Source: Amycolatopsis alkalitolerans
Lineage (GTDB): Bacteria > Actinomycetota > Actinomycetes > Mycobacteriales > Pseudonocardiaceae
Length of the DNA stretch: 64,000 bases
Direction of reading: 5' to 3'
Assembly (NCBI RefSeq): GCF_006152065.1
Contig: NZ_VDFW01000028.1
Span: forward strand, 28,986 to 92,985
The translations under genes were made by a program, and so were the position numbers. Below, in pieces: positions 44,564-53,659 of this stretch (position 1 is the stretch's first letter; each line of letters starts with the position of its first letter). The notes below the pieces were generated by a model that saw only the letters and a program-made list of their open reading frames with translations, had not been told where the DNA came from and searched no databases.

Positions 44564-45571
44564 TCAGGTAGCGCGGCTCAGGGTTTCGGCTGGCGTCTCA
44601 CCGAACTCGGCGCGATAACGGGCGGTGAACTCCGAAAGATCGAAGAAACCCCACCGGGACGCGACCTCGTCCACCGTTGCCTCGCCCGGGCCGTAGTCAC
44701 GGAGCTCACCGTAGACGCGCTGCAACCGGGCATGCCGCAGATACTGTCGAACCGTCATCCCCCGGCACGTCCGAAACGCCGTATTCAAGGCGTACGCGCT
44801 CGTGTTGAACCAGCGCGCCATATCGGACACCGTGTACGGCTCCTGCGGTGCGGCATCGATCATTTCGGTCACCTGGCCGACCAGCCGCGATGAAGCAGAA
44901 CACCGGGGATCCTCAGCCAGGTGGCCGCTGCAGTTGCTGCGCGCCGCATGCAGCAGGCCCGTGATCAGAAGCTCCTCGACCAGCGGGGCCGCGAGCGGGT
45001 TCATGCACGCCGCGTCCAGCCGGCCGCGCATGCGTACCAGGTTGACCAGGAGGCTCACCCAGATCCGCGGATAACCGCCACCGGCGTCCATGCCCAGCTC
45101 GAACCGTCTCAACGGCACGCGGTCGCCCATCATGTCCGCAGACGCCTCGACCAGCATCGGCCATTCGAGTCTCGTCAGGAGTAGCGTCGAGTTCCGGGAC
45201 AGCCACATCTCCAGGGGCTCGTCGTAGTTGGCCACCATGACGCGTTCGGGATTCGCGCAAATCTGCTGCTTGCCACACCTCGCTTTCCCGTAGCCGCTCA
45301 GGTGCATCTGTACGGGAACGAAGCCGGTCACGTTCGGTTTCACGCGCACCGCCGGCCCGTACTGGACGTACATCAAGCCCATTCGGCGAAATCGCGCGAA
45401 GTGGAAATGCGCATCCAGTCGAGCGCCGCGCTCGAGCACCTCGAGCTCATGGGGGCACAGCTTTTGCGCCATCCGCTCCTGGACCTCGTCAGGGTCCTGT
45501 GAATGGAACGCGTCGCACCGTTGCAACGGGAGCTCGATCTTACTCGCGGGCATTTCGGGCTCGCTCACCAT
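44564..45571 (-). CDS. AraC-family transcriptional regulator
   Basis: A 335-residue regulator of the same type as the one at 18406-19398: sensor domain (KLCPHELEVLERG, YVQYGPAVRVKP) and C-terminal double HTH (VSDMARWFNTSAYALNTAF, LSEFTARYRAEFGETP). The ATG at 45571 is preceded by GGAGG; the frame is open to 45601. It is divergent from the alcohol dehydrogenase gene 292 bases away, which it may regulate. Confidence 0.85.
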   Translation of the reverse strand: MVSEPEMPASKIELPLQRCDAFHSQDPDEVQERMAQKLCPHELEVLERGARLDAHFHFARFRRMGLMYVQYGPAVRVKPNVTGFVPVQMHLSGYGKARCGKQQICANPERVMVANYDEPLEMWLSRNSTLLLTRLEWPMLVEASADMMGDRVPLRRFELGMDAGGGYPRIWVSLLVNLVRMRGRLDAACMNPLAAPLVEELLITGLLHAARSNCSGHLAEDPRCSASSRLVGQVTEMIDAAPQEPYTVSDMARWFNTSAYALNTAFRTCRGMTVRQYLRHARLQRVYGELRDYGPGEATVDEVASRWGFFDLSEFTARYRAEFGETPAETLSRAT

Positions 45572-45863
45572 GTCCCTCCGCCGCTTGGCCGTCCCGGGCA
45601 CGGAGACACTCTCAGTCGTTTACGCGGATCCGAGCAAGCCATAGTACGCCGATCCGGCGACCTGGCAAGAACGTTTTATCTACCGAAAAGTAGGCATCGG
45701 TCAACCCTTGTCTCCATTGAGGACCACCGGTACCTTCGCTCAACAAAGTGAAACACGAGTTTTGACCTGATTGACCCTTGGTATGCGATGAGGCCGTGGC
45801 TAGTGGTGTCCGAAAGCGCCTTTCTCGCCGCGGCCAACCCAACTACGGCAAGGTGGCAAATCC

Positions 45864-46934
45864 GTGACGCAGCCAGTTGCACACCCAGAGTCTGCTACAC
45901 CGGCCGATCACAAGGCCACGATGACTGCCGCCGTCTTTGCCGGTGACGGCCGCTTGGAGCTCACCGAGCGAGCGGTACCGCGGATCGAATGCGGCACCGA
46001 CGTCCTGCTCGCGGTTGAATCCTGCGGAATCTGCGGAACCGACCTCAAGATCCTCTCAACGCCCCAGGGCCACGATGCGACGCCGGGCGTGATCCTCGGT
46101 CACGAGTTCGTCGGGACAGTTCGAGACCTCGGCGCCGATGTCGCATCCCTACACGAGGGCGACCGAGTCGTCGTCGCGCCCAACATCGCCTGCGGCCAGT
46201 GCCGGTGGTGTCTGCGCGGCGCGTGGTTGCACTGCGAGAACTTCACCACTCACGGTATCTTCCTGGACGGCGGGCTGGCGCCGTTTGCCCGCGTGCCGGC
46301 GAGCGCCTGCCATCGCATCAGTCCCGAGGTGCCGCCGCACATCGCGGCCCTTGCCGAGCCGCTCTCCACCGTCGTCCATGGTGCGCAGCTGGCCGCGGTC
46401 TTTCCTGGCGAGACCGCTGTGGTGATTGGTGCGGGCCCGATCGGCCTGCTCTACACCGCGCTGCTACGTCATGCCGGCGCCACTGTCTTGGTCATTGAAC
46501 CGGCCGCGCAGCGGGCGGGATTGGCCCGGACGATGGGTGCCGCAGCGGCCCCCGCCCCGAACTCAGCTGAACTGCGTCACACTCTCGACGCGACCACGGG
46601 TGGTCTTGGTGCCGATGTCGTCATTGACGCGGTCGGCTCCCAGTTCTCCACTGCTCTACAGCTCGTGCGCAAGCGGGGACGGGTCATCCTGTTCGGCGCG
46701 AACGCCACCGCGACGGCCCCGATCACCCAGTACGACATCACCCGCAACCAGCTCCAGGTCTTCGGGGCCTACGTCGGCCAGGATGTCTTCCCCGTCGCCG
46801 TCCGCCTACTGGAACAGCGCGCCATGGATCTCGAGCCGCTGATCACCCACCGCGTCGCGCTCGAGCAGCTGCCGCAGGCGCTGGACGACCTACGCGCAGG
46901 CAGAGCCGTCAAGGTTCAGGTGGAGTTCCACTGA
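45864..46934 (+). CDS. zinc-dependent alcohol/polyol dehydrogenase (MDR family)
   Basis: A 356-residue medium-chain dehydrogenase. Catalytic zinc ligands are in CGICGTD and GHEF, the structural zinc lobe is CGQCRWCLRGAWLHC, and the Rossmann motif is GAGPIGLLY near residue 190. It resembles threonine/sorbitol/L-idonate-type enzymes; the substrate is unknown. The SDR gene follows directly (TGATG overlap), so they should act together on a sugar or polyol. Confidence 0.88.
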   Translation: MTQPVAHPESATPADHKATMTAAVFAGDGRLELTERAVPRIECGTDVLLAVESCGICGTDLKILSTPQGHDATPGVILGHEFVGTVRDLGADVASLHEGDRVVVAPNIACGQCRWCLRGAWLHCENFTTHGIFLDGGLAPFARVPASACHRISPEVPPHIAALAEPLSTVVHGAQLAAVFPGETAVVIGAGPIGLLYTALLRHAGATVLVIEPAAQRAGLARTMGAAAAPAPNSAELRHTLDATTGGLGADVVIDAVGSQFSTALQLVRKRGRVILFGANATATAPITQYDITRNQLQVFGAYVGQDVFPVAVRLLEQRAMDLEPLITHRVALEQLPQALDDLRAGRAVKVQVEFH

Positions 46935-47896
46935 TGCGCGTCTACATCACGGGGGCGACCGGGTTCGTCGGTTCGAACGTCGCCAAGCTCTACGCCGAAT
47001 ACCACAAACTCGACGTCGTCCTCGCTGGACGGAGGCCTCCGGAGCAGCCTCTACCCGGCAGCTTCAGCGAGGTTGACCTGCTCGATCCGGCCTCGGTCCG
47101 CGGCAGCATCCTGACCGCGCAACCAGACGTCATCGTCCACGCCGCGATCCTCAACGACTTCCCGCTGATCTATGCGAATCGCCGCCTCGGCTGGGACTCG
47201 TACGTCACTGCCACGCGCAGCGTCGCCGACGCAGCCAACGAGGTCGGCGCGGTCCTTGTCTATGTCTCGACAGACTGGGTGTTCGACGGCACCCACCCGA
47301 ACTCGACCGAGGACACACCGCCCAACCCGATCAACTACTACGGGTTTCTGAAGGCCGCCGGAGAACTAGTCACTCTTGAACGCGCGCATGATCCCATCGT
47401 CGCACGCATCGCCGGCGTGAACGGCGTCCACTGGGCTAAACCGAACTCCCCGCGATCCCAGGACGCTGGCTTCGGCTATTTCGTCAGCTCCCTCGTTGAC
47501 GCTCTCTCCAAGGGCGAGCCGTTCACCGTCTGGGACAGCGACACGATCAACACGCGCGCCACCCCAAGCCTCGCGACCGAGAGCGCGAACATGATGCTTC
47601 GCCTGGTTCAGGTCGGCGCTCGCGGTACCTTCCACTGCTGTGGCGGCGAGTCGACGAGCAGGATCGAGCTGGCCTACGCCGCGGCGGAGGTCTTCGACCT
47701 CGATGCAACCCTCATCCACACCGGTCCGCCCGACCCCACGGCGATACCGCAGGAGCCTGTCCCCCAAGACACCAGCCTCACCGCAATCATTACTGCGACT
47801 AAGGTCGACTACAAGCTTCCGGCCGTGCGCGCCCTGCTCGCCGAATTTCGCAGTCAACGCGAAACCGGCGAGGTTCAATCGCTGGCAGCGTTCTGA
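46934..47896 (+). CDS. NAD-dependent SDR, RmlD-like epimerase/reductase
   Basis: A 320-residue extended short-chain dehydrogenase. GATGFVGSNVA at the N-terminus binds the nucleotide, VSTDWVFDG supplies the catalytic Ser/Thr region, and YYGFLKAAGE is the YxxxK motif. It is closest in appearance to dTDP-4-dehydrorhamnose reductases. It starts within the stop codon of the dehydrogenase gene, so they form an operon. It abuts the IS5/IS21 region. Confidence 0.87.
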   Translation: MRVYITGATGFVGSNVAKLYAEYHKLDVVLAGRRPPEQPLPGSFSEVDLLDPASVRGSILTAQPDVIVHAAILNDFPLIYANRRLGWDSYVTATRSVADAANEVGAVLVYVSTDWVFDGTHPNSTEDTPPNPINYYGFLKAAGELVTLERAHDPIVARIAGVNGVHWAKPNSPRSQDAGFGYFVSSLVDALSKGEPFTVWDSDTINTRATPSLATESANMMLRLVQVGARGTFHCCGGESTSRIELAYAAAEVFDLDATLIHTGPPDPTAIPQEPVPQDTSLTAIITATKVDYKLPAVRALLAEFRSQRETGEVQSLAAF

Positions 47897-48005
47897 CGAC
47901 TAGACACCGAGTCGGCACTACTGTTCTCCGGTGGGTCCGAAGTAGAAGAGGTCGTCCCTATAGCGACCTGTCTTCGTTCCGACAATGGAGTGATCTCAGC
48001 GACTT

Positions 48006-48297
48006 TCAGGTGAGTCGGCCGTGCTCCAAACGTTTGACTACGAGCGCGGCTTTGGCGAATTTGCCGATCTTGCGCGGGCTGGTCGTGATGTGGCGTAGCG
48101 CGCGCTAGCGGCCGCTCAGCACGGCGAATCCGCGCTCGCCGAGACAGCGCAGGCGCTGAGCAGTGCGTTGTAAGTGCGGTTGTCGGCGTCGAGGACCTGG
48201 TCACCGGCCGGTTGTTGGACCGGTGTGAACACGCCGATTCCGTTGCCCTCATAGCCTCCGTCGGCCAACGCGGGCAGGTCGAGACGGGAATGGGCCC
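48006..48297 (-). pseudogene. C-terminal part of an IS5-type transposase, cut off by the IS21 element
   Basis: The minus strand reads LDLPALADGGYEGNGIG and TPVQQPAGDQVLDADNRTYN, then, after a frameshift near 48170, LRCLGERGFAVLSGR and ITTSPRKIGKFAKAALV, ending at a TGA at 48006-48008. These are the C-terminal landmarks of IS5-group DDE transposases common in actinomycetes. An in-frame stop follows LSGR. The N-terminal part lies on the far side of the IS21 element at 51028-51490. Confidence 0.8.
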
Positions 48298-48371
48298 TGA
48301 CGGCGCTCTCTGAAAGTCCCCGGGGGCGCTCAGGGAAACTCCCCAGTTGGGGGTGTGCAGCATAGCTTGGG

Positions 48372-48722
48372 TTAGCGGTGGAGTGGGATCACTCCGTCGG
48401 GTGCGGCGATGGGCATCTGTGGCCGGGCGGCTTCGGGTGTGGTGAGCAGGGCGACGATGGTGATCGGGCGGCCGCAGTGTGGGCAGTCGCGTTGCGCTGC
48501 GGGCTGGGGCAGTTGTGCGGCCAGCGCTGGTCGTGCCGCTGCCGATGGTGCCGGGTTGGCGGTGTGTCCGGCCGTGGCGCGTTCCTGCTCGCGGCGGTGG
48601 CCTGCGGTGTTCTTGCAGCGCAGGGAGCAGTAGATCCGGTTGTTGGCCTGCCGCCCGCTGGCGGTGAAGCTGTGCCAGCAGATTGGGCAGGTTTTCGGGG
48701 TCGCGTTGGTGTTAGGAGACAT
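48372..48722 (-). CDS. IS21-borne small zinc-finger protein
   Basis: A 116-residue protein with CPICWHSF, then RIYCSLRCKN near residue 33 and CPHCGRPI near residue 82, suggesting two zinc-binding sites. It starts 11 bases inside the end of istB, so it is translated with the transposition genes. Canonical IS21 elements have only istA and istB; this third gene may be a DNA-binding accessory factor (inference). Confidence 0.7.
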   Translation of the reverse strand: MSPNTNATPKTCPICWHSFTASGRQANNRIYCSLRCKNTAGHRREQERATAGHTANPAPSAAARPALAAQLPQPAAQRDCPHCGRPITIVALLTTPEAARPQMPIAAPDGVIPLHR

Positions 48723-49521
48723 GTGCGTACGCCGCCTTGCGCAGAGTGTCTGATGTGGACTGGTGGGAGCGGAGTCGGTAGGAGGGGCCGCCGATCCCGA
48801 CGACGGTCGCGCGGTGCAGCAACCGGTCCAGCATCGCGGCGGTGGCGTCGCCGAAAGCTGTTGCCCAGTCAGCGATCCCGACGTTCGTGGTCAGGATCGT
48901 GCTTGATTTGAGGTAGCGTTGGTTGATCACCTGGAACAGCGCGGACGCGCCGTCGCCGGGCAGTGGCAGGTAGCCGAGCTCGTCGATCACGAGCAGTTTC
49001 GGGCCGGCGAAGAACCGCATACAGGTGGACCATCGGCCCTCGACCGCGTCTTTGTGGCAGCGGGCGGCGAGGTCGGCGGCGGTGGTGAAGTAGACCCGGT
49101 TGCCGGCTTCGACCGCGCCCCGGGCGAGCGCGGTGGCGAGCATGGTCTTGCCGACTCCGGGTGGGCCGACGAACAACACGTTCGACGCGTCATCCAAGAA
49201 GCGGAGGGTGGCCAGATCGCGGATCAGTTTCTCGTCAACGCCGGGCTGCGCGGCGAAGTTGAAGTCGCCCAGGGTCCAGGGATCCGGGAGGCAGGCGAAC
49301 CGCAACCTGCCGGCGAGACGGCGTTCCTCGGTGGCGTTGACCCCGATCTCCAGCAGCCGCTCCAGCGCGGCGGTCAGGGACAGGTTCTCCGCGCGGGCGG
49401 CGTCTAGGATGCGCGGGAGCGCGTCGGCCGCGTTGTCGAGTTTGAGGTAGGAGAAGTGCGCCCGCAGTTGTTGGTAGCGGCGTGCTTCGCTCATCTGGGG
49501 CGCCGATTTGTTGGCAGACAA
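48712..49521 (-). CDS. istB: IS21 helper ATPase
   Basis: A 269-residue AAA+ ATPase of the IstB/DnaC type. Walker A is GPPGVGKTMLA near residue 105, Walker B is LLVIDELGYLPL, and the N-terminal helix region is RAHFSYLKLDNAADALP. It assembles target DNA for the IstA transposase. It starts six bases after the istA stop. Confidence 0.95.
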   Translation of the reverse strand: MSANKSAPQMSEARRYQQLRAHFSYLKLDNAADALPRILDAARAENLSLTAALERLLEIGVNATEERRLAGRLRFACLPDPWTLGDFNFAAQPGVDEKLIRDLATLRFLDDASNVLFVGPPGVGKTMLATALARGAVEAGNRVYFTTAADLAARCHKDAVEGRWSTCMRFFAGPKLLVIDELGYLPLPGDGASALFQVINQRYLKSSTILTTNVGIADWATAFGDATAAMLDRLLHRATVVGIGGPSYRLRSHQSTSDTLRKAAYAHVS

Positions 49522-49527
49522 CAGGTT

Positions 49528-50883
49528 TCAGTCCTTCCGGGACTCATCAGTGGGTGCCCTGTCCAGTCGGGCGGCGGTGGCCGCGTAGGCGGACAGGTCG
49601 ATCACGACGTGGGCTGCTGGCCCCGCCGTGGACAGGCCGCGCAGTCGTGCCGCTTCGGCCAGCGCCGTCGCCGAGGGCGGTCGGCGGGTCTTGTGGGTGC
49701 AGGGCCGGTCGGTGCTGAACGCGCCCAGCACGGCCCGCTCCAGCGCCGCGACGTGCCCGTCGTCGCGGACCACCCGGCCCGCACCATCGGGTGCGCGGTG
49801 GTGGATCGCGACCGTGGCGCCGCCGGTGGTGACGATGCGCAGCGTGTCCGCGCCAAGCCGGTGCCGGACCTGCACCTGCGCCTGATCCAGACCCGGCGGA
49901 ACGGAATAGTGGTTGCCACGAAAGGAAACCAGTGCCTGCGCGGTCACCACCCGAGTCACGTCGAACTCGGCCGGGAACACCACCCGCGGTGGTGGCCGTA
50001 ACTGCTCGGCCTCGGCCAGGGCGCCGACCGTGGTCCGCTGGTCGTTGTGGACACGGCGGCGGCCATCGAGCTTGACCGCGAGCCGGTCCAGCCCGGCCTG
50101 GGCCTGTGCGATGGTGGTGTCGTCGGCCAGGGTGCGCCACCAGCGTTGCGCCGCGGAGTGGTTGGCCTTCTCGACCACGCCCTTGCGGTTGCCGCGCCGT
50201 GGCGGGCAGAGCACCGAGCGGACCCCGTAGTGCTTGGCGACCTGCGCGAACGTCTCGCTGATCCGCCCCGTGGACGGGGAGCAGACGGTCGACATCCGGT
50301 CGAACCGCCAGACCTGGGTGACCCCGCCCAGCTTGCGCACCACGATGTCGAGGGCCTCAATCAGGTGCGGGAAGTCCTCCGCGTCGGCCAAGACCCCGCG
50401 CCACCGGCTCGAGTGCGCCAGCGCGCTGACCAGCAGGTGCGCCTGCCGCCCCGCGCCCCAGGTCGCTGGTGGGTCGGGCAGCTCGAGCCAGTCGAACTGG
50501 GTTTCCTCGCCCGGCGGGTGCTCGATGATCGCCACGTCACGGCCGCGGGCGACCTGACAGGGTTCGCAGTGCGGGCGCAGCTCATAGCGGCGCAGCGCCC
50601 GCGTGAACGTCGAATAGCCGCCCCGATACCCGAGCTCGGCGATCTCATCCAGCAGCGTCGAGGCCCACAGATGTGGATCGTCCGCGAGCCGGGCACGGCA
50701 GTAAGCGACAAACGGCTCGAACGGGTCCGGACCCGCCGGCTTGCGCCGGCCCGGCTCCCGCTCCCCGGACAAATAGCTGCGGATCGTCTTGCGATCACGC
50801 CCGCGATGCCGGGCGATCGCCGAGATCGACCAGCCCTGATCGCGCAGCGCCTGCGCCTCCACGTCTTCCTCCAGCGAGAGCAT
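49528..50883 (-). CDS. istA: IS21-family DDE transposase
   Basis: A 451-residue transposase. An N-terminal HTH (ALRDQGWSISAIARHRGRDRKTIRSYL) is followed by the RNase H-like catalytic core with the first Asp in TQFDWLE and the last acidic residue in GVVEKANHSAAQRWW, and a C-terminal beta-barrel (VSFRGNHYSVPPG). The ATG at 50883 has GGAGGG upstream; the longer open frame is not used. It appears intact and potentially active. Confidence 0.95.
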   Translation of the reverse strand: MLSLEEDVEAQALRDQGWSISAIARHRGRDRKTIRSYLSGEREPGRRKPAGPDPFEPFVAYCRARLADDPHLWASTLLDEIAELGYRGGYSTFTRALRRYELRPHCEPCQVARGRDVAIIEHPPGEETQFDWLELPDPPATWGAGRQAHLLVSALAHSSRWRGVLADAEDFPHLIEALDIVVRKLGGVTQVWRFDRMSTVCSPSTGRISETFAQVAKHYGVRSVLCPPRRGNRKGVVEKANHSAAQRWWRTLADDTTIAQAQAGLDRLAVKLDGRRRVHNDQRTTVGALAEAEQLRPPPRVVFPAEFDVTRVVTAQALVSFRGNHYSVPPGLDQAQVQVRHRLGADTLRIVTTGGATVAIHHRAPDGAGRVVRDDGHVAALERAVLGAFSTDRPCTHKTRRPPSATALAEAARLRGLSTAGPAAHVVIDLSAYAATAARLDRAPTDESRKD

Positions 50884-51027
50884 CCACCCTCCAGCCACGG
50901 TTCGCGGTGACCAACACCGCGAACCGTCGCCCGAAGGCCGTTGACCAGCGCAAACGACGCGCCGACAAGACACCCCAACTGGGGAATCTCAGAGAGCACA
51001 AGTGGGGAAAATCAGAGAGCGCCAACA

Positions 51028-51490
51028 GCCCAGCACAAGGCACCCAGAACATGGGCGCTGGCCGCGGTGATGTCGTGGACGGAGCCGAGTTCGGCCTCGG
51101 AAAGCCACAGCGGGAAGCTGTCGGGTTCCATCATGGCTTGGATGTCACTGCCGGGTTCGCGGCACTTGCCGAAGTACCAGGCGTCGATCTGCTCGCTTTG
51201 ACGCTGACGGTCTGCTCGCCCAGCCGGTCGGTGGAGAATAGTTTCCCGTGCACAACCAGGTGCGTCACGCCGGCCTGCTGTAGGCGCCGTGCAGGTCCGG
51301 TGCGTGCGCGGGCGGCACCATGATCCGTTCGTCGAGGTAGCGGTCGCCGGTCGCTCGGGAGATGCCATGATCGCGGGCCAGTGTGGCACGTCGAGGTTCT
51401 TCCGGAACCAGCGCAACCCGGACACCGCCCCGTGGAAGCGGTCAACGCGGCAGCGAACATGTCGCCCAACGATGCTGCTTCGAACGACAC
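51028..51490 (-). pseudogene. N-terminal part of the IS5-type transposase, frameshifted
   Basis: Fragments in three frames of the minus strand line up with IS5-group transposases: LARDHGISRATGDRYLDE, then GVTHLVVHGKLFSTDRLGEQT, then IDAWYFGKCREPGSDIQAMM to GSVHDITAASAHVLGALCW. The last frame continues across the IS21 insertion into the C-terminal fragment at 48006-48297. The gene was therefore already an IS when IS21 entered; the frameshifts could be older or later. Confidence 0.8.
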
Positions 51491-51535
51491 GGCGGAAACC
51501 TCGAGCCCAGTCGCCCCAGGGGGTTGTAGTCCCTT

Positions 51536-51988
51536 CTACAGTTCCAGGGCATCCGGGCCCGGATCCGCCCAATCCGCCCTGCGGTCCAGCAGCCACGACG
51601 CGATGTTCTGGGCTCCTTCGAGCGAATGGTTGGCAGCCCAGCCGCACTGAACGACGTTCGCGTGGGGCACATCGGTGGCGCGAAGCATCGAACCAAGAAC
51701 GTCGGCCAACAGCTTCGACATGTCGTCGAACTTCTCGATTGTCGAGGCGATGTAGAAGCCGGTACGGCACCCCATGGGGGCCACGGTGATCACGTCCGGT
51801 TCCGCGGCGCACATGTAGTCGCCCAGGAAATGCTCCATCGAGTGCATCACTTGGTCGGTGATGCTCGACACGTTCGGCTGCGCGATCCGGAGATGCCACA
51901 CGTATATATCGCCATTTGCCGAGGTCTTGCGGCGGTCGGTCAATCGGAGGTACGGCGGGGACATGGACCGGTGATCGAGGTCTGCCAT
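51536..51988 (-). CDS. luxS: S-ribosylhomocysteine lyase (LuxS)
   Basis: A 150-residue enzyme with all LuxS hallmarks: HSMEH (His49, Glu52, His53), the catalytic cysteine in PMGCRTG (Cys74) and the metal-binding QCG (Cys115), preceded by the N-terminal LDHRSM region. It splits S-ribosylhomocysteine into homocysteine and dihydroxypentanedione, the AI-2 precursor. A GGAG site lies ten bases before the ATG. It is read 53 bases after the cyclitol synthase gene. LuxS is uncommon in filamentous actinomycetes, which usually use S-adenosylhomocysteine hydrolase. Confidence 0.93.
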   Translation of the reverse strand: MADLDHRSMSPPYLRLTDRRKTSANGDIYVWHLRIAQPNVSSITDQVMHSMEHFLGDYMCAAEPDVITVAPMGCRTGFYIASTIEKFDDMSKLLADVLGSMLRATDVPHANVVQCGWAANHSLEGAQNIASWLLDRRADWADPGPDALEL

Positions 51989-52041
51989 GACTTACTTCTC
52001 CAATCGTCAATGACATTCGACATGCGCCGGGCGAAACCGTG

Positions 52042-53268
52042 TCACGCGAGGCATTGTCCGCCCAGTGAACGCATCTGCTCGACTGCTTCCGCTATTTCGT
52101 CGTGGCTGATGTCGTTCGCGAAGGTAACCCCGCCGATACCTCGAGGAAGTGGGACCAACTGCTTGCCATCACGGTGTCGAATCGAGTCCTCGAGGCCTGC
52201 CGCCAGCGTGTCGGAGTCATCGAGCAGAGGATCCCAGGTTGGCAATTCCAGCGACTTCGCGACGGCGACGATTCTCTCGCATTCCTCGCCGGTCACGAGG
52301 CCACGGCGACAAGCCATCAGAACGCTGAGCACCATGTCCAATGCGACCGCCTCGCCATGCATGAGCCACGCTCGGCGTCGCCAGGGCAGACGTGCGCGAG
52401 ACAGTTCCAGTGCTCGCATCTCGATCTTCGGCGACCAGGTGTGACCGAAGTACGTCGCTCGCGCGAGCTGGTCTTCCCACAGGTTCTCGTGTAGCTCGCT
52501 GAGCATGCCCGCCATCGCGGCTTCGAGGATCGCTACGGCGGTCTTGTCGCCGGGTTCGGTCTCGCCCTGGAACTTCTCATTCAGCACAGTGGCGCCGCGC
52601 TTCTCCAATAGCTCGAACAGACGACTGTCGCAGACGATGCCCAGTTTCAGGATCTCCGACAGCCCGTCCGCCAGCCGGCGACGATCCTGGGTGCCGAGGA
52701 ATCGCCTGTCCGCGATGATGAGGCGTGCGGGACGGTAGGTGCCCAGCCTGTTCTTGTATCCGTTGTAGTCGCTGGCGACCTTGGCTCCGACACTCGCGTC
52801 GACGAGGGCGACGAGCGTGGTGCCGTAAACGATGCGTTCGATGCCACGGCGATAGATACTCGCGGCCATCCCACCAACGTCGTTCAGCACGCCGCCGCCG
52901 AACACGATGAGCGGCTCGCTTCGGCGGGCCACGCCGAAGGAGTCCAGCTCCCTGCAGATCCGGAAGACGGTACGCATCGTCTTCGTCGCCTCGCCGCCGG
53001 GCAGAACAAGCGGTCGGTACTCGACGCCGTGACGGTTCAGGAAGTCATAGATCTTGTCGCCGTAGATCTGCTCGACTTCTCGGTCGATGACAACGAGCCT
53101 GCGCGGCGACTGCTTCCGGGCCCTTCCTAGCACGTCGAGCGTTGGATCGCCGTCATCGGGAATTTCGAATGTCTGGTCCAGCACGTTTTCGATTGGCCGT
53201 ACCTCGTACTCCACCACCTGTTCTGCTGCCACGGACCACCCGCCGCTCGAAGCCAACGTCAATGCCAC
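52042..53268 (-). CDS. 2-epi-5-epi-valiolone synthase-like sugar phosphate cyclase
   Basis: A 408-residue enzyme of the dehydroquinate-synthase fold. GGGVLNDVGGMAAS binds NAD, and zinc ligands are expected in the Glu of GLSEILKLG, the His of FGHTWSPKIE and the His of MHGEAVALD. The YRRGIERI, YKNRLGTYRP and GHTWSP segments match the EEVS branch, which cyclises sedoheptulose 7-phosphate to a C7 cyclitol, rather than AroB. The GTG at 53268 has GGGAGG eight bases upstream; the ORF is open to 53328. It is probably co-transcribed with luxS. No aminotransferase or glycosyltransferase partner is near. Confidence 0.85.
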   Translation of the reverse strand: MALTLASSGGWSVAAEQVVEYEVRPIENVLDQTFEIPDDGDPTLDVLGRARKQSPRRLVVIDREVEQIYGDKIYDFLNRHGVEYRPLVLPGGEATKTMRTVFRICRELDSFGVARRSEPLIVFGGGVLNDVGGMAASIYRRGIERIVYGTTLVALVDASVGAKVASDYNGYKNRLGTYRPARLIIADRRFLGTQDRRRLADGLSEILKLGIVCDSRLFELLEKRGATVLNEKFQGETEPGDKTAVAILEAAMAGMLSELHENLWEDQLARATYFGHTWSPKIEMRALELSRARLPWRRRAWLMHGEAVALDMVLSVLMACRRGLVTGEECERIVAVAKSLELPTWDPLLDDSDTLAAGLEDSIRHRDGKQLVPLPRGIGGVTFANDISHDEIAEAVEQMRSLGGQCLA

Positions 53269-53659
53269 CGCATGCACCTCCCTGCACCAGTTCGTGCGGT
53301 GCCTTTTCCGTGCCCTTGCGGTTCGCATTGACGGCCTTCGTCAGCGCGTGGCCGACGACTGGAGGAGTGCATTTTGCACAGTGAGGTGCGCGATGACCAC
53401 GTTCTCACGGCCCCGTCCCTCCCGCCTTCGGTGACACACAGGACACGAGCCTGGTGAACCTTGGCCGGACGTGCCGAGTTGCCCGCTGTCGACGTCTCCT
53501 CGCCGCAACCGCTCTCATGACCGCCGCTGCTAGTCATGCGATGGACGATGACATGCGACGACGCGCGGAATTAGGCGGCGAGTTCCGGTACGTTTCGCGG
53601 CGAAGGATAACGTGAGAAGTCGCGAAGTCTACGCACGTAGTCGGATTCCGACCGACCAA

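Larger units (their letters stand above)
48298..51027 (-). mobile_element. IS21-family insertion sequence with a third gene
   Basis: A complete 2730-base element. Both ends begin TGxxGGCGCTCTCTGA when read inward, and a second inner repeat (TCCCCAGTTGGGG) lies near 48340 and 50972, giving the multiple terminal repeats typical of IS21. The 4-base duplication GCCC flanks it at 48294-48297 and 51028-51031. Removing the element and one GCCC restores an open reading frame across the junction in the host transposase gene (ALCWAHSRLDLPALAD), which confirms the boundaries. It carries istA, istB and a small zinc-finger gene, all on the minus strand. Confidence 0.92.

Noticed and set aside
52042..53268. 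Assignment as dehydroquinate synthase (aroB)
   Set aside because: The KNRLG and GHTWSP segments and lack of shikimate neighbours favour the EEVS branch.
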